DNA of 64,000 bases from Rhodoferax sp. (GCF_028688795.1 NZ_JAQTXM010000002.1:229804-293803); one strand, 5' to 3'. Positions 1-9,419 are shown, counted from the stretch's first letter. The notes: generated from the sequence alone by a model not told the origin. Numbers and translations are program-made.

Positions 1-950
1 AGCAGTTCGTCTCCCACGGCGTGGCCAAGGCTGTCGTTAACTTCCTTGAAGTGGTCCAGGTCGAGAATGAGCAGCGCCAGGCCTTGATGGTTGCGCTTGT
101 GGTTGTTGACGGCCTGCTCCCAGCGGTCGCGCAGCATTCGGCGGTTTGGCAGTCCGGTCAGTGCGTCGAAGTTGGCTTGCCGCCAGATGAGGGCTTCAGC
201 CTTTTTGTGCTCGGTGATGTCGTGGGCGATACCGTAGGTGCCAATGATTTGGCCGTTGGCATCACGCAGCGGCATCTTCATGGAGACATTCCAAGCGGCT
301 TTGCCGTCGTTCCAGACTTCATGGTGCAATTGGTTGAAGACGGGGGTGCCGGTCTGCATGATTTCCAGCTCTTCCGTGCGCGTTTGCGCCGCATGATCGG
401 CAGAGAAAAAATCAGCATCGGACTTGCCCACGGCTTGTGCCGGGTCATCCAGACCATAGCGTTTGGCCAGGCTGCTGTTGATGCGGATGAAACGGCTCTC
501 CAGGTCTTTGAAGAAAATTTGATCGGGCACACTGTCCATCATGGAATGCATCAAGTCCCGTTCGTGCTGCGAGGCGATGACCTCCATATGTTGACCAGTG
601 ACATCCCGCCAATGGGAAACAATGCCATCGTGCCCTCCAATGGCTTTGTGGCGATAGGTGATCCGCTCCAACCAACGACCGTCTTTGAGCTCAAAGTAGC
701 GCGGCGTTTGCGCATCCACCCCGTAGTTCAACAGGCGCAGGGCAAAGGCATCGCTTTCGGGTTTGGCGAGCAATCCAAGCTGGTATTCAAATCGCTCGCT
801 GCCGGTCATGCCGTAGGCGCTTTTTTCCGAAAAGCCCCACATCTCCAGGTAGTTCTGATTTGCAAATTGCAACATATAGGCATCGTCCATCAGCGCAATA
901 CCATCCGGATGGGCTCGCAACAGGGCCTCGGCCCAGTGATGTGCTACCAC
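1..950 (-). CDS. PAS/PAS-GGDEF signalling protein, 3' end off the window
   Basis: The minus-strand frame opens with GTG at 950, preceded by a GAAAGGA ribosome site, and stays open to base 1, so about 316 residues are visible and the C-terminus is missing. Visible order: an N-terminal PAS-like stretch, a second PAS with its PAC tail (ending IGTYGIAHDITEHKKAE), then the start of a GGDEF domain (FDALTGLPNRR, LDLDHFKEVNDSLGHAVGD). The GGDEF signature itself and any EAL domain lie beyond the edge, so cyclase activity cannot be judged. No transmembrane segment is seen, so a cytoplasmic sensor of c-di-GMP metabolism is inferred. Its start faces the TPP riboswitch of the next transcript, so the two are divergent. 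Confidence 0.85.
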   Translation of the reverse strand, partial: MVAHHWAEALLRAHPDGIALMDDAYMLQFANQNYLEMWGFSEKSAYGMTGSERFEYQLGLLAKPESDAFALRLLNYGVDAQTPRYFELKDGRWLERITYRHKAIGGHDGIVSHWRDVTGQHMEVIASQHERDLMHSMMDSVPDQIFFKDLESRFIRINSSLAKRYGLDDPAQAVGKSDADFFSADHAAQTRTEELEIMQTGTPVFNQLHHEVWNDGKAAWNVSMKMPLRDANGQIIGTYGIAHDITEHKKAEALIWRQANFDALTGLPNRRMLRDRWEQAVNNHKRNHQGLALLILDLDHFKEVNDSLGHAVGDEL

Positions 951-1123
951 AATTGATTCCTTTCTGGCGCAAGTGCAATGGCGCCAGACAGAGGCGCAGT
1001 CACTGTCGACTTATAACAGAGCCGACCACTCTGCCCCCAAACAACTCACGCGACTGCCAAGAAATCTGGCACCGTCAACAACGACCTGATTAAAATCCAC
1101 ACCGCGCCAAAACAACGGCGTAT

Positions 1124-1213
1124 TCGCTAGGGGTGCTGACCCGCAGTTCACGCTGCAAGTTGGCTGAGAAAGTCCCTTTGAACCTGATTGAGGTAATCCT
1201 CGCGCAGGGAAGC
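1124..1213 (+). ncRNA. TPP riboswitch (THI element) upstream of cytX
   Basis: The conserved THI-box blocks are present in order: GGGGTGC near 1130, GCTGAGA near 1164, CCCTTTGAACCTGAT near 1174 and GCGCAGGGAAGC at its end. The element ends about 95 bases before the cytX start, leaving room for an expression platform. It should lower expression of cytX-thiO-thiS-thiG-thiE-like when thiamine pyrophosphate is plentiful. The ligand is inferred from the family and fits the genes downstream. Confidence 0.95.
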
Positions 1214-1306
1214 ATGTTGAATTCGGGGTTCCGGCCGCCTTCTCTGGCCAGAACGTCACCCCAGCCGACACCGCCGACCTGCCAACTTTTTGCATGGAGC
1301 AAACTG

Positions 1307-2638
1307 ATGGCAATTTCACATCCTTCCGAGTCAAACCAACCGGCCTCAAAACCTGCGCCAAATTCGGCGCTGTCACCGGTTCCAAATTCCGAGCGGGTTT
1401 TTAACTGGCACAACCACGCCTCGTTGTGGTTCAGCTTGGGCGTAGGCCTGCTGGTGATGCAGGTGGGCGCCTACCTGGTGCCCGCCGTGGGCAGTCGTGA
1501 TGCGGCGATTGCCATCGTGCTGGGCTCCTTGATTGGCTCAGGTTTATTGGCCTGGACGGCGCGGCTGGGTTGCCAGACCGGTTTGTCCAGCGCCGCATTG
1601 ATGCACGCCACCTATGGCAGTGCCTTCGCCCGCCTGCCGGTGCTACTGAACATGGCGCAACTGATTGGTTGGACCACGTTTGAGCTGGTCATCATGCGCG
1701 ACGGTACCGCCGCCATTGGCAAGCAATCGTTTGGCCTGGGGCTGGACGGCATCGATGGCCGCGTGCTGACCACGCTGCTGTGGGGCGGTGTGTTGGTGTG
1801 GTTGCTCTCGGGTTCGATGACCCAACGTGTGCGCAAACTGGTGAGTCGTTTTGCGCTGCCGCTGGTGATTGCCTCGCTGTTGTGGCTGACCTGGCAGTTT
1901 GGTGGTCAAGTCCAAGCGCAAGGGCTAGCAGCTTTTTGGGCGCGCCCGGGTGACGGCAGCATGGGGCTTTTGTCAGCCATGGATTTGGTCATTGCCATGC
2001 CAGTGTCGTGGCTGCCGCTGGTGGCCGACTACGCGCGTTACGGCAAAAGTGGCCGCAGCGCCATGAGCGGCACTTGGCTAGGTTACGCGCTGGCCAACAT
2101 CTGGTGTTATGCGCTGGGCGTGATGGTGGTCACTGTGGCACAACCCGGCACGGATCTGGTGACAGCGCTGCTGCTGGCCCAGGGTGGCTTGCTGGCGTTA
2201 ACTCTGATTCTGGTGGACGAAATCGACAACGCTTATGGCGATGTGTACTCGGGCGCAGTGTCGGGCCACAGCCTGAAGCCGACTTTGAGCGTGCGCCAAT
2301 GGGGCATGGGGCTGGCGGTGTTGTGCACTGGGCTGGCGCTGGTGCTGCCCATGCACAGCCTGGAGCCGTTTTTATTGATGTTGAGCTCGGTATTTGTGCC
2401 GCTTTACGGGGTGATTTTGGGGCGACTTGCCACAGCCAATGACCCGATAGCGACCCGTGCCCGCGCTGTGGACTGGAGCGCGGCCTTGCTTTGGCTTGGC
2501 GGCATTGCCTGCTACCACTTGCTGGCGCAATTCGCGCCGCAATGGGGCGCGGCTCTGCCGACACTTGGCGCCACCTTTGTGCTGGCCTGGCTGACACGCC
2601 CTGCCACATCACTGGCACTGGTTGGCCAAAAGGCATGA
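1307..2638 (+). CDS. cytX: CytX-type hydroxymethylpyrimidine permease (NCS1 family)
   Basis: A 443-residue inner-membrane protein with about twelve hydrophobic segments, of the nucleobase:cation symporter-1 family. Among NCS1 proteins, CytX members are the ones found under TPP riboswitches and are thought to import the pyrimidine precursor HMP; the riboswitch and the adjoining thi genes support that here. The ATG at 1307 is chosen because GGAG lies 7 bases upstream and the frame from 1133 would run into the riboswitch. The stop overlaps the thiO start (ATGA), indicating translational coupling. Substrate is inferred from context. Confidence 0.85.
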   Translation: MAISHPSESNQPASKPAPNSALSPVPNSERVFNWHNHASLWFSLGVGLLVMQVGAYLVPAVGSRDAAIAIVLGSLIGSGLLAWTARLGCQTGLSSAALMHATYGSAFARLPVLLNMAQLIGWTTFELVIMRDGTAAIGKQSFGLGLDGIDGRVLTTLLWGGVLVWLLSGSMTQRVRKLVSRFALPLVIASLLWLTWQFGGQVQAQGLAAFWARPGDGSMGLLSAMDLVIAMPVSWLPLVADYARYGKSGRSAMSGTWLGYALANIWCYALGVMVVTVAQPGTDLVTALLLAQGGLLALTLILVDEIDNAYGDVYSGAVSGHSLKPTLSVRQWGMGLAVLCTGLALVLPMHSLEPFLLMLSSVFVPLYGVILGRLATANDPIATRARAVDWSAALLWLGGIACYHLLAQFAPQWGAALPTLGATFVLAWLTRPATSLALVGQKA

Positions 2639-3765
2639 AGATCGTCATCCTGGGGGCGGGCCTGATGGGTCGCCTGCTTGGCTGCGAGTTGGCGCGTTCG
2701 GGCCATACTGTGGAAGTTTTCGAGGCCGGTGGCCCACAGGCACTGAACTCGGCGGCGCGGGCGGCAGCAGCCATGCTGGCACCGCTGGCTGAATCTGCTG
2801 TGGCAGAAGATTCTGTTGTAAAAATGGGGCTGTATGGCTTGCAACGCTGGCCTGAAATGCTCCTTAATTTAAAGCAACCGGTGTACTTTCAGCAGCAAGG
2901 CACGATGGTGGTCTGGCACCGGCAAGACCAAGCCGAAGCGACGCGGTTTGCCCTGCAGCTTGAGGCCACCAATTCACGGTTGCCGCAGTTGCCGTCGCTG
3001 CAAAAGCTAGATGCCCAAGGTTTACAACAACTGGAGCCTGGCTTGGCCGAGCGTTTTAGCCAAGGCCTGTATTTGCCAGGTGAAGGCCAGCTGGACAACC
3101 ACCAATTGCTTGATGCCCTGCTGCTTGCGCTGCAGCAGCATCCAGGCGTGACCCTGCATTGGGACAGCCCGCGTCAACCCGGCGACTTTGCCCCCGGCAC
3201 CACAGGACAGCCCAACTCAGCCGACTGGCTGTTGGACTGCCGTGGCCTGGGCGCCCAACCACAATGGCCGCAAGTGCGCGGCGTGCGGGGTGAGGTGGCT
3301 CTGTTGCTCGCGCCAAACGTGCGCCTGTCGCGTCCCACCCGGCTGATTCACCCGCGGTACCCGATCTACATCGCGCCCAAGGAAGATGGCATGTTCAAGA
3401 TTGGGGCCACCGAGATTGAGTCCGACGACGTGTCGCCAGTGAGCGTGCGCTCATGCCTTGAACTGCTCAGCGCCGCCTACACGGTAGACCCGGCTTTTGG
3501 CGAGGCCCGCATTCTGGAGTTGGTGGCGCAGTGTCGCCCCACCCTGCCCGACAACCTGCCCGCCGTGCGCCGCCTGAGCGAGCGCTGCCTGCAAGTCAAC
3601 GGCCTGTACCGCCATGGCTACCTGATTGCCCCGGCCATGATGGACGTGGTGCTGCAACTGATGCAGGGTGCTGACTCGGCGCTGGCAGAGCAGTTTGATG
3701 TGCAAGTGACTGCCCCGGCCCCAACTGTCATGACAAACACAAGCGAATCAGTCCATGACTTCTGA
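2635..3765 (+). CDS. thiO: glycine oxidase ThiO (FAD-dependent)
   Basis: A 376-residue flavoprotein of the DAO family. The N-terminal Rossmann dinucleotide site is visible as GAGLMG at residues 7-12, followed by an acidic strand end (VEVFEAG). ThiO oxidises glycine to the imine needed for the thiazole ring and stands in for ThiH in aerobes. It overlaps cytX by 4 bases and thiS by 11, so the genes form one coupled operon. The C-terminal part (GLYRHGYLIAPAMM) is typical of the family. Length is normal. Confidence 0.9.
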   Translation: MKIVILGAGLMGRLLGCELARSGHTVEVFEAGGPQALNSAARAAAAMLAPLAESAVAEDSVVKMGLYGLQRWPEMLLNLKQPVYFQQQGTMVVWHRQDQAEATRFALQLEATNSRLPQLPSLQKLDAQGLQQLEPGLAERFSQGLYLPGEGQLDNHQLLDALLLALQQHPGVTLHWDSPRQPGDFAPGTTGQPNSADWLLDCRGLGAQPQWPQVRGVRGEVALLLAPNVRLSRPTRLIHPRYPIYIAPKEDGMFKIGATEIESDDVSPVSVRSCLELLSAAYTVDPAFGEARILELVAQCRPTLPDNLPAVRRLSERCLQVNGLYRHGYLIAPAMMDVVLQLMQGADSALAEQFDVQVTAPAPTVMTNTSESVHDF

Positions 3766-4036
3766 ACCCATGAATCACCACGCAGGCCGTCCTTGCGAGA
3801 GGCGGAGCGACGCAGCAATCGCTGTGGCGGCAAGTACCATCACAGTACGCATTAATGACATACCTACAGCGCTGCGCGCACCTGCCACGCTGGCCGATGC
3901 AGTGAAGCAGTTCGGCATTCAGCCGCCTTTTGCGGCGGCCGTCAACCTGCAGTTTGTGCCCAACACCCGCTACCACCAGACACCGCTGCAAGAGGCCGAC
4001 CGCATCGATCTGATCGCACCGGTCACTGGCGGCTGA
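3755..4036 (+). CDS. thiS: sulfur carrier protein ThiS
   Basis: A small beta-grasp protein ending in the required Gly-Gly (APVTGG), which is adenylated by ThiF-type enzymes and converted to a thiocarboxylate that donates sulfur to the thiazole. The conserved core, about 65 residues, begins near ITVRINDIPTAL. The frame as drawn adds a 28-residue N-terminal extension unusual for ThiS; ATG 3770 is an alternative, and the true start is uncertain. It lies between thiO and thiG, its usual place. Confidence 0.88.
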   Translation: MTSEPMNHHAGRPCERRSDAAIAVAASTITVRINDIPTALRAPATLADAVKQFGIQPPFAAAVNLQFVPNTRYHQTPLQEADRIDLIAPVTGG

Positions 4037-4049
4037 TTTTTTTACGCCT

Positions 4050-4889
4050 ATGAACATGCTCACAACCCAGCCAATTACTGCTGCAGCAAACCCAACAGCT
4101 GATGACGCGCTGGTGCTCTATGGCCAGCGCTTTGCCAGCCGCCTGCTGCTGGGCACCTCGCGCTACCCGTCACCCAATGTGCTGCAAGCGGCCGTCAGAC
4201 TGGCACAACCTGCCATGCTGACAGCCTCTTTGCGGCGGCAGAATCTGCAAACTGGCGAGGCGACGCCCAACCACTTCTGGGCCATGCTGAGCGAGTTGAA
4301 CGTGCCCGTGCTGCCCAACACCGCCGGCTGCCACAGCGTGCAAGAAGTCATCACCACCGCTGAGATGGCGCGGGAGGTGTTTGGCACACCCTGGCTCAAG
4401 CTGGAGCTGATTGGCGACGACTACACGCTGCAGCCTGACACACTGAACTTGGTGGATGCCGCCAGTCGCCTGATCAAAAGTGGATTTCAGGTGCTGCCCT
4501 ACTGCACCGAAGACCTGGTGCTGTGCCAACGCCTGGTCGATGTGGGTTGCCAGGCCATCATGCCGTGGGCCGCACCCATCGGCACCGGCAAGGGGCCGAT
4601 CAACCCCTATGCCTTGCGCACCCTGCGCGAGCGGCTGAACGTGCCGATGCTGGTGGACGCCGGGCTGGGCTTGCCATCTCACGCATGCCAAGTGATGGAA
4701 TGGGGTTTTGACGGCGTGCTGCTCAACACGGCGGTGGCGCTAGCGCAAGACCCGGTGCGCATGGCCGGGGCCTTTGCCAACGCCACGCAAGCCGGGCGCG
4801 CGGCATTTTTGTCCGGTGTGATGTCCGAACACCACAGCGCCCAGCCCAGCACGCCGGTGATGGGCACACCATTTTGGCATCAAGCCTGA
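4050..4889 (+). CDS. thiG: thiazole synthase ThiG
   Basis: A 279-residue TIM-barrel enzyme that condenses deoxyxylulose phosphate, the glycine imine and ThiS-borne sulfur into the thiazole phosphate. Family landmarks: LLLGTSRYP at residues 32-40, PNTAGCHSV near 89, WLKLELIGD with the Schiff-base lysine at about 117, and the phosphate-binding glycines in WAAPIGTGKG. An N-terminal extension of about 20 residues precedes the core. It follows thiS by 13 bases in the same riboswitch-controlled operon. Confidence 0.95.
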   Translation: MNMLTTQPITAAANPTADDALVLYGQRFASRLLLGTSRYPSPNVLQAAVRLAQPAMLTASLRRQNLQTGEATPNHFWAMLSELNVPVLPNTAGCHSVQEVITTAEMAREVFGTPWLKLELIGDDYTLQPDTLNLVDAASRLIKSGFQVLPYCTEDLVLCQRLVDVGCQAIMPWAAPIGTGKGPINPYALRTLRERLNVPMLVDAGLGLPSHACQVMEWGFDGVLLNTAVALAQDPVRMAGAFANATQAGRAAFLSGVMSEHHSAQPSTPVMGTPFWHQA

Positions 4890-4938
4890 GCCTGCAGAAC
4901 TGCGCCCAGCCACAAATAAAACACCAGAGTTCATACTG

Positions 4939-5916
4939 ATGCACACACCTGAACACCTGCTCGCCCTGGCCCAAGAGATCACCGCCTGCCACAGCCCGCT
5001 GGCCCTGCAACCTGATCCCTTGCAACGCTTGCCGCATAACGCAGCAAGCTTCTCGCAACAGGCCATGGACCAAGTACTGACCGAGGCGAACACGGTCAAA
5101 ATGGCCGTCAGGGCTGCGTGCCGCGCGCTCGATTTCATCGACGCAGATGCGCAATGTGTCGCCAGCGCCTGGCAATCGCAAACCGAACGCAGCGGCCAGT
5201 TTGACGCCACCGCCTGGCCCTGCGAACCACAAGACTTCGGCCTGCGACCGCTCCCGCGCAAAGATGCTTTTGCCGCGTGCCCACATCAACTGGGCCTGTA
5301 CGCGGTGCTGCCCGATGCCCCCTGGGTCGGCCGCATGGCGCGCGCCGGTGTGCCCACGCTGCAACTGCGCTTCAAGTCGGATGACGCTGCCGCTGTTCAG
5401 CGCGAAGTAGCCGCAGCCGTGCAGGCCGTTCAAGGCACTGGCGCCCTGTTGTTCATCAACGACCATTGGCAAGCCGCGCTTGACACAGGTGCCTACGGCG
5501 TGCACCTGGGGCAGGAAGACCTGGAAGGCGTGGGCAAAGCCGACTTGGCCGCCATCCGCGCGGCGGGCCTGCGGTTGGGGCTAAGCAGTCACGGTTATGC
5601 CGAAATGCAACGCGCCGACGCGGTCAGCCCCAGCTACATCGCCTTGGGCGCGGTGTATGCCACCACGCTCAAGCGCATGGCAACCCCGCCACAAGGCCCG
5701 GCCCGCCTGACGATGTATGCCCAATTGCTGCGCAACCACAGCACGGTGGCGATTGGTGGGGTCGATGCCGCACGCCTGCCCGAGGTGCTGGCCAGCGGCG
5801 TCGGCTCAGTGGCCGTGGTGCGGGCGCTGGTGGCAGCAGATCAGCCAGAAGCCCAGGCGGCAGAACTCCAAAGAATCATCACGGCACATCAGCTGCACCG
5901 ACAGACCGCCCGGTAG
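4939..5916 (+). CDS. ThiE-like thiamine phosphate synthase with N-terminal extension
   Basis: 325 residues, about 100 longer than ordinary ThiE. The C-terminal two thirds are a ThiE/TenI barrel: NDHWQAALDTGAYGVHLGQ, GLSSHGYAE, ALGAVYATTLK and VAIGGVDAARLPEV. The usual QLREKD motif is LQLRFKSDD here and the TPTKT phosphate loop is ATTLKRM, so catalytic efficiency is open. The first 110 residues match no domain I recognise. A canonical ThiE is encoded at 8612-9286, so this copy may be an operon-specific paralogue. It is the last gene of the riboswitch operon, 49 bases after thiG. Confidence 0.8.
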   Translation: MHTPEHLLALAQEITACHSPLALQPDPLQRLPHNAASFSQQAMDQVLTEANTVKMAVRAACRALDFIDADAQCVASAWQSQTERSGQFDATAWPCEPQDFGLRPLPRKDAFAACPHQLGLYAVLPDAPWVGRMARAGVPTLQLRFKSDDAAAVQREVAAAVQAVQGTGALLFINDHWQAALDTGAYGVHLGQEDLEGVGKADLAAIRAAGLRLGLSSHGYAEMQRADAVSPSYIALGAVYATTLKRMATPPQGPARLTMYAQLLRNHSTVAIGGVDAARLPEVLASGVGSVAVVRALVAADQPEAQAAELQRIITAHQLHRQTAR

Positions 5917-5917
5917 A

Positions 5918-6295
5918 TCAAGCCGCTGCGGCACCCACCACCTCGGCAGCACTGCGAAAGGCTTCGACGGACGTGGGCACACCGCAGTAAACGGCGGCGT
6001 GCAGCAACACCTCCTGGATTTCCTGCACGGTGGCACCGTTGTTGAGCGCACCCCTGACATGGCCTTTCAACTCATGCTGCTTGCCCAGCGCAGTGAGCAT
6101 GGCCACGGTCACCAAGCTGCGGGTTTTCAGGTCGAGCCCGGGGCGTTGCCACACGTCGCCCCAGGCGTTGCGGGTGATGTGCTGTTGCAATGGGGCCGTG
6201 AAGTCGGTCGCACCCGCAAAAGCGCGGGCCACAAAGTCTTCACCCATCACTTGCTTGCGCATGGCCAAGCCAGCTTCAAATTGTGTGTCACTCAT
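5918..6295 (-). CDS. carboxymuconolactone decarboxylase family protein
   Basis: A 125-residue all-helical protein of the CMD/AhpD fold, close to PcaC-type 4-carboxymuconolactone decarboxylases (RSLVTVAMLTALG in the middle, EIQEVLLHAAVYCGVPT near the C-terminus). It lacks the CxxC pair of AhpD peroxidase relatives, so a decarboxylase or related role is more likely than peroxidase. ATG 6295 is chosen; an upstream in-frame TTG at 6310 is less likely. It is convergent with the ThiE-like gene, with one base between the stops. No other protocatechuate-pathway gene is nearby. Confidence 0.8.
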   Translation of the reverse strand: MSDTQFEAGLAMRKQVMGEDFVARAFAGATDFTAPLQQHITRNAWGDVWQRPGLDLKTRSLVTVAMLTALGKQHELKGHVRGALNNGATVQEIQEVLLHAAVYCGVPTSVEAFRSAAEVVGAAAA

Positions 6296-6527
6296 TTCAA
6301 TCGCTTTCAAAAAAACATGAGCATAGCGACTGAAATGGATCTACGGTCATCCCGTCAGATGGCGCCTGTGTCCCTGCGCCGTCATCAAATCGTCATTTCA
6401 TTGACTTGTGGGCGTCTTACCATGAGTCCCCGCTGACATTCGCTGAACCCTTAGACCAAGGGATAGGCCCACGCGCAGCGTTGAACAACGGCCTGGTTAT
6501 TGAACGCACAACAAAAAATTAGTAACG

Positions 6528-7679
6528 ATGACCCAAAATCCTCAAGAAAATTGGACACGCCGCAGTCTTTTGCGCAATGCGGCAGGACTGGCCGCGCTCA
6601 GTACAGCGTCGTCTTGGTCACAGACCACAAAAAAGACCCCCCTGCAACGCACCTTGGCTCTTGCACAAATCGTAGACAACACGGCTGGCCAGGCCGACGT
6701 GGCCAAAGATTTTCTGATTGGCTGCCGTGCGGCATGGCAAGAGGTCAACAACCAGGGTGGCATCAACGGGTATGCGGTTGAGCACCTGGTGATAGAAACC
6801 GATGCAAGTGCGGGCAGTCTTCGGGACGCACTGGACCTCGTCAAAAAAACAGCTCACTGTGTGGCGCTTTCTGGCACGGTGGGTGACCGTGCCGCCGGTC
6901 AACTGGTGGGATTGCTGAAACAAACCCAATTCAACATGGCGCACGTTGCGCCCTGGATGCAAAACTCTGAACTTGATGGGGATGCATTCACATTCCCCAT
7001 CTTTGCCTCACGCCAGGAACAAATTGCCAAGGCGTTCCAGCAGCTGTCCGTGATGGGGGTTGCCGAGCTGGCAGCCATCTATGCGTCAGAGCAAGAGTAC
7101 ACACAGTACCGCAGCGATGTCGAGCGCGCGGCGGCATCGCTGAACATTCGTCTGCAGACCTATAAACCCGCGGGTGACCTGGCACTTGTTGGGAAAAAAC
7201 TGACCGTCAACACGCCTCGAATCCTGTTGTTTTTGGGCGGAACGCCTGAACTGGTTCAGTTTCTGCGGGGCATCGACAAACAAGCCCGCCAGCGCTACGT
7301 CATTGCGCTAGCTGATGTCAATTTGCAAACCATGATGCAAATGGGTGCGAGCCGCATCACACCGGTGATGGCCACCCAAGTGGTGCCCATGGTCAATGCG
7401 TCTTTTGGGGTGGTGAGGGCTTACCGGGATACGCTGGGACGGCTGTATGACGAACCGCCCACGCCACAAAGCCTGGCGGGCTATATTGCCGCCCGTTATA
7501 CCGCTGCGGTACTCAAACGCATCGACGGGCTACCAACACGCCAAAGCGCATTATTGGCTTTTCAGCAGCGCCAGCCGATTGATTTGGACGGTTTCCGGGT
7601 GAGTTTCAATGCCCAGGGCCGCAGTGGCGCATATGTGACGCAGAGCATGATCACGCCGGACGGACGCTTGATTGGTTGA
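6528..7679 (+). CDS. ABC transporter substrate-binding protein (Leu/Ile/Val type)
   Basis: A 383-residue periplasmic binding protein of the type 1 fold (receptor ligand-binding family). The N-terminus WTRRSLLRNAAGLAALS has a twin arginine and a hydrophobic stretch, suggesting Tat export. LALAQIVDNTAGQADVAKDF and the long ligand-binding body fit the branched-chain-amino-acid/amide/urea group. No permease or ATPase genes flank it, so it is an orphan and its ligand is unknown. Its place between two thiamine transcripts may be accidental. Confidence 0.8.
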   Translation: MTQNPQENWTRRSLLRNAAGLAALSTASSWSQTTKKTPLQRTLALAQIVDNTAGQADVAKDFLIGCRAAWQEVNNQGGINGYAVEHLVIETDASAGSLRDALDLVKKTAHCVALSGTVGDRAAGQLVGLLKQTQFNMAHVAPWMQNSELDGDAFTFPIFASRQEQIAKAFQQLSVMGVAELAAIYASEQEYTQYRSDVERAAASLNIRLQTYKPAGDLALVGKKLTVNTPRILLFLGGTPELVQFLRGIDKQARQRYVIALADVNLQTMMQMGASRITPVMATQVVPMVNASFGVVRAYRDTLGRLYDEPPTPQSLAGYIAARYTAAVLKRIDGLPTRQSALLAFQQRQPIDLDGFRVSFNAQGRSGAYVTQSMITPDGRLIG

Positions 7680-7695
7680 GCGGGCGACGCGTGCG

Positions 7696-8529
7696 CTATG
7701 AAAGGCGCATCGGCAGCGGCGCAAACCCATGGTTCAGCGGGCCGCTGCACTGGCCGGTTTTGACCGTTGCACCGGCTTGTAGCGCTTGGCGCACAAAGGC
7801 GCGGGCCTTTTGCACGGCCTCTGGCAGCGCAGCACCCAGCGCCAGATGCGCGGCAATGGCGCTTGAAAGTGTGCAACCCGTGCCATGGGTGTTGGCAGTG
7901 TGAATACGTGGGGCATGCATCCACAACGGCTCTTTTGCCGCTTCCAGCAGTAAATCCGTCACCGTGTCACCGGCCAGGTGCCCGCCTTTGAGCAGCACCG
8001 CCCGCGCACCGCGCCCAATGAGTTCAGCCGCCGCCAGCGCCATGTCCTGCGGGCTACTTAATGGCCGCCCGACCAGCAAAGCCGCTTCATCCAGGTTTGG
8101 GGTGATCAGCATGGCACGCGGAAACATCTCGGCCACCAGCACGGCAATCGCCGGGTCATCAATCAACTTGGCGCCGCTGGTGGCGACCATCACCGGGTCA
8201 AACACCACGCGTTGCATCTGGTGGCGGTCAATTGCCTGGGCCACAGTGCGCACAATGTGGGGCGAATGCAGCATGCCCACCTTGACGGCATCCACCCCAA
8301 TGTCTTCCAGCACCGCGTCGATCTGGTCACGCAGCATCTCAGGCGGTACGCCATGAATGCTGCGCACGCCGCAGGTGTTTTGGGCGGTGAGTGCGGTGAT
8401 GGCCGTCATGCCATAGCAGCCTAACGCAGCAAAGGTTTTCAGGTCAGCCTGAATGCCGGCACCGCCGCCGCTGTCTGAACCCGCAATGGACAAGACCCGG
8501 GCATAGTGGTAAATTAGTTCAGTATTCAT
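7696..8529 (-). CDS. thiD: HMP kinase / HMP-phosphate kinase ThiD
   Basis: 277 residues of the ribokinase fold. VLSIAGSDSGGGAGIQADLK at the N-terminus, MTAITALTAQNT, VFDPVMVATSGAKL and the C-terminal anion-hole motif NTHGTGCTLSSA are diagnostic. ThiD phosphorylates hydroxymethylpyrimidine twice to the pyrophosphate that ThiE couples to thiazole phosphate. It lies downstream of thiM and thiE on the same strand and probably shares their riboswitch-led transcript, although the 82-bp AT-rich gap after thiE could hold a second promoter. Confidence 0.95.
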   Translation of the reverse strand: MNTELIYHYARVLSIAGSDSGGGAGIQADLKTFAALGCYGMTAITALTAQNTCGVRSIHGVPPEMLRDQIDAVLEDIGVDAVKVGMLHSPHIVRTVAQAIDRHQMQRVVFDPVMVATSGAKLIDDPAIAVLVAEMFPRAMLITPNLDEAALLVGRPLSSPQDMALAAAELIGRGARAVLLKGGHLAGDTVTDLLLEAAKEPLWMHAPRIHTANTHGTGCTLSSAIAAHLALGAALPEAVQKARAFVRQALQAGATVKTGQCSGPLNHGFAPLPMRLS

Positions 8530-8611
8530 AGCTACTCACGCTTATATATAAAGGTCTATAGCCCAAAAAGGCATATATTTTTTAACTTAGCCACAAGCCA
8601 TGCCACTGAAG

Positions 8612-9286
8612 TCATGGATACCGGATCGGGTCCGACCTTTCATCTTCACTGAACGGCTGAAACAACCAGCCGAAAGACTGCGCTGCCGCGCTTGGGTCTG
8701 GCGCCGAACAAATGGCGCTGACCACTGCCAGCCCGTCAGCCCCCGCCAGCAGTACCTCCGCCGCGTTGGTCACATGCACACCGCCAATGGCCACCAGGGG
8801 CAACGCGGTCATGGCGCGCACCTGGCGCAAACCTGCCAGCCCCCAAGGCGCCGCCGTGTCGGTTTTGGTGGGCGTGGCATAAATCGGACTGACCCCCAGG
8901 TAGTCCACCGCTTGACCCGCTGCGCGCACCACATCGTCCAAAGATTCCACAGAAAGGCCAATGAACACCTCAGGCGGCAACAGCTGCCGGGCCAAGGCCA
9001 CTGGCATGTCGGACTGCCCCAAATGCACACCCTGCGCACCACACGCCAGCGCCACGTCAATGCGGTCATTGATCACCAGCGGCACACCTGTGGGTGCCAG
9101 CAGGTCTTTCATGGCACGAGCCAGCGCCACGAAGTCGCGCGAACACAAGTCTTTTTCGCGCAGTTGCACGCAGGTCACACCGCCTTGCACAGCGGACAGC
9201 ACCACGTCGGTCAGGCTGCGCCCGCGCAGGTTTTTTTGGTCTGTCACCAGGTACAAGCGCAAGCTGGCAAGTAAATTAACTGACAT
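8612..9286 (-). CDS. thiE: thiamine phosphate synthase ThiE
   Basis: A canonical 224-residue TIM-barrel enzyme. QLREKDL (residues 41-47), INDRIDVALACGAQGVHLGQ and the pyrophosphate-binding loop TPTKTD (138-143) are all intact, in contrast to the extended paralogue at 4939-5916. It joins HMP-PP and thiazole phosphate. It is the middle gene of thiM-thiE-thiD, 133 bases after thiM. Confidence 0.95.
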   Translation of the reverse strand: MSVNLLASLRLYLVTDQKNLRGRSLTDVVLSAVQGGVTCVQLREKDLCSRDFVALARAMKDLLAPTGVPLVINDRIDVALACGAQGVHLGQSDMPVALARQLLPPEVFIGLSVESLDDVVRAAGQAVDYLGVSPIYATPTKTDTAAPWGLAGLRQVRAMTALPLVAIGGVHVTNAAEVLLAGADGLAVVSAICSAPDPSAAAQSFGWLFQPFSEDERSDPIRYP

Positions 9287-9419
9287 GGCTGCTCAGCCCC
9301 CAATGGATAAAAAGAGCGCGGTCATTGCAGAACCCGGAAATGGGCTTGGGCTAGATCGCCATGGCGACACGTATTCATGTGAAATGGGCCTGCAGCGTAG
9401 GAGCGAATGACAGCCATCG

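Noticed and set aside
21..956. 311-codon plus-strand frame at the left edge
   Set aside because: The opposite strand encodes clear PAS and GGDEF motifs over the same bases.
4723..5505. 260-codon minus-strand frame over thiG and the ThiE-like gene
   Set aside because: Antisense to two recognised genes; no ribosome site or family.
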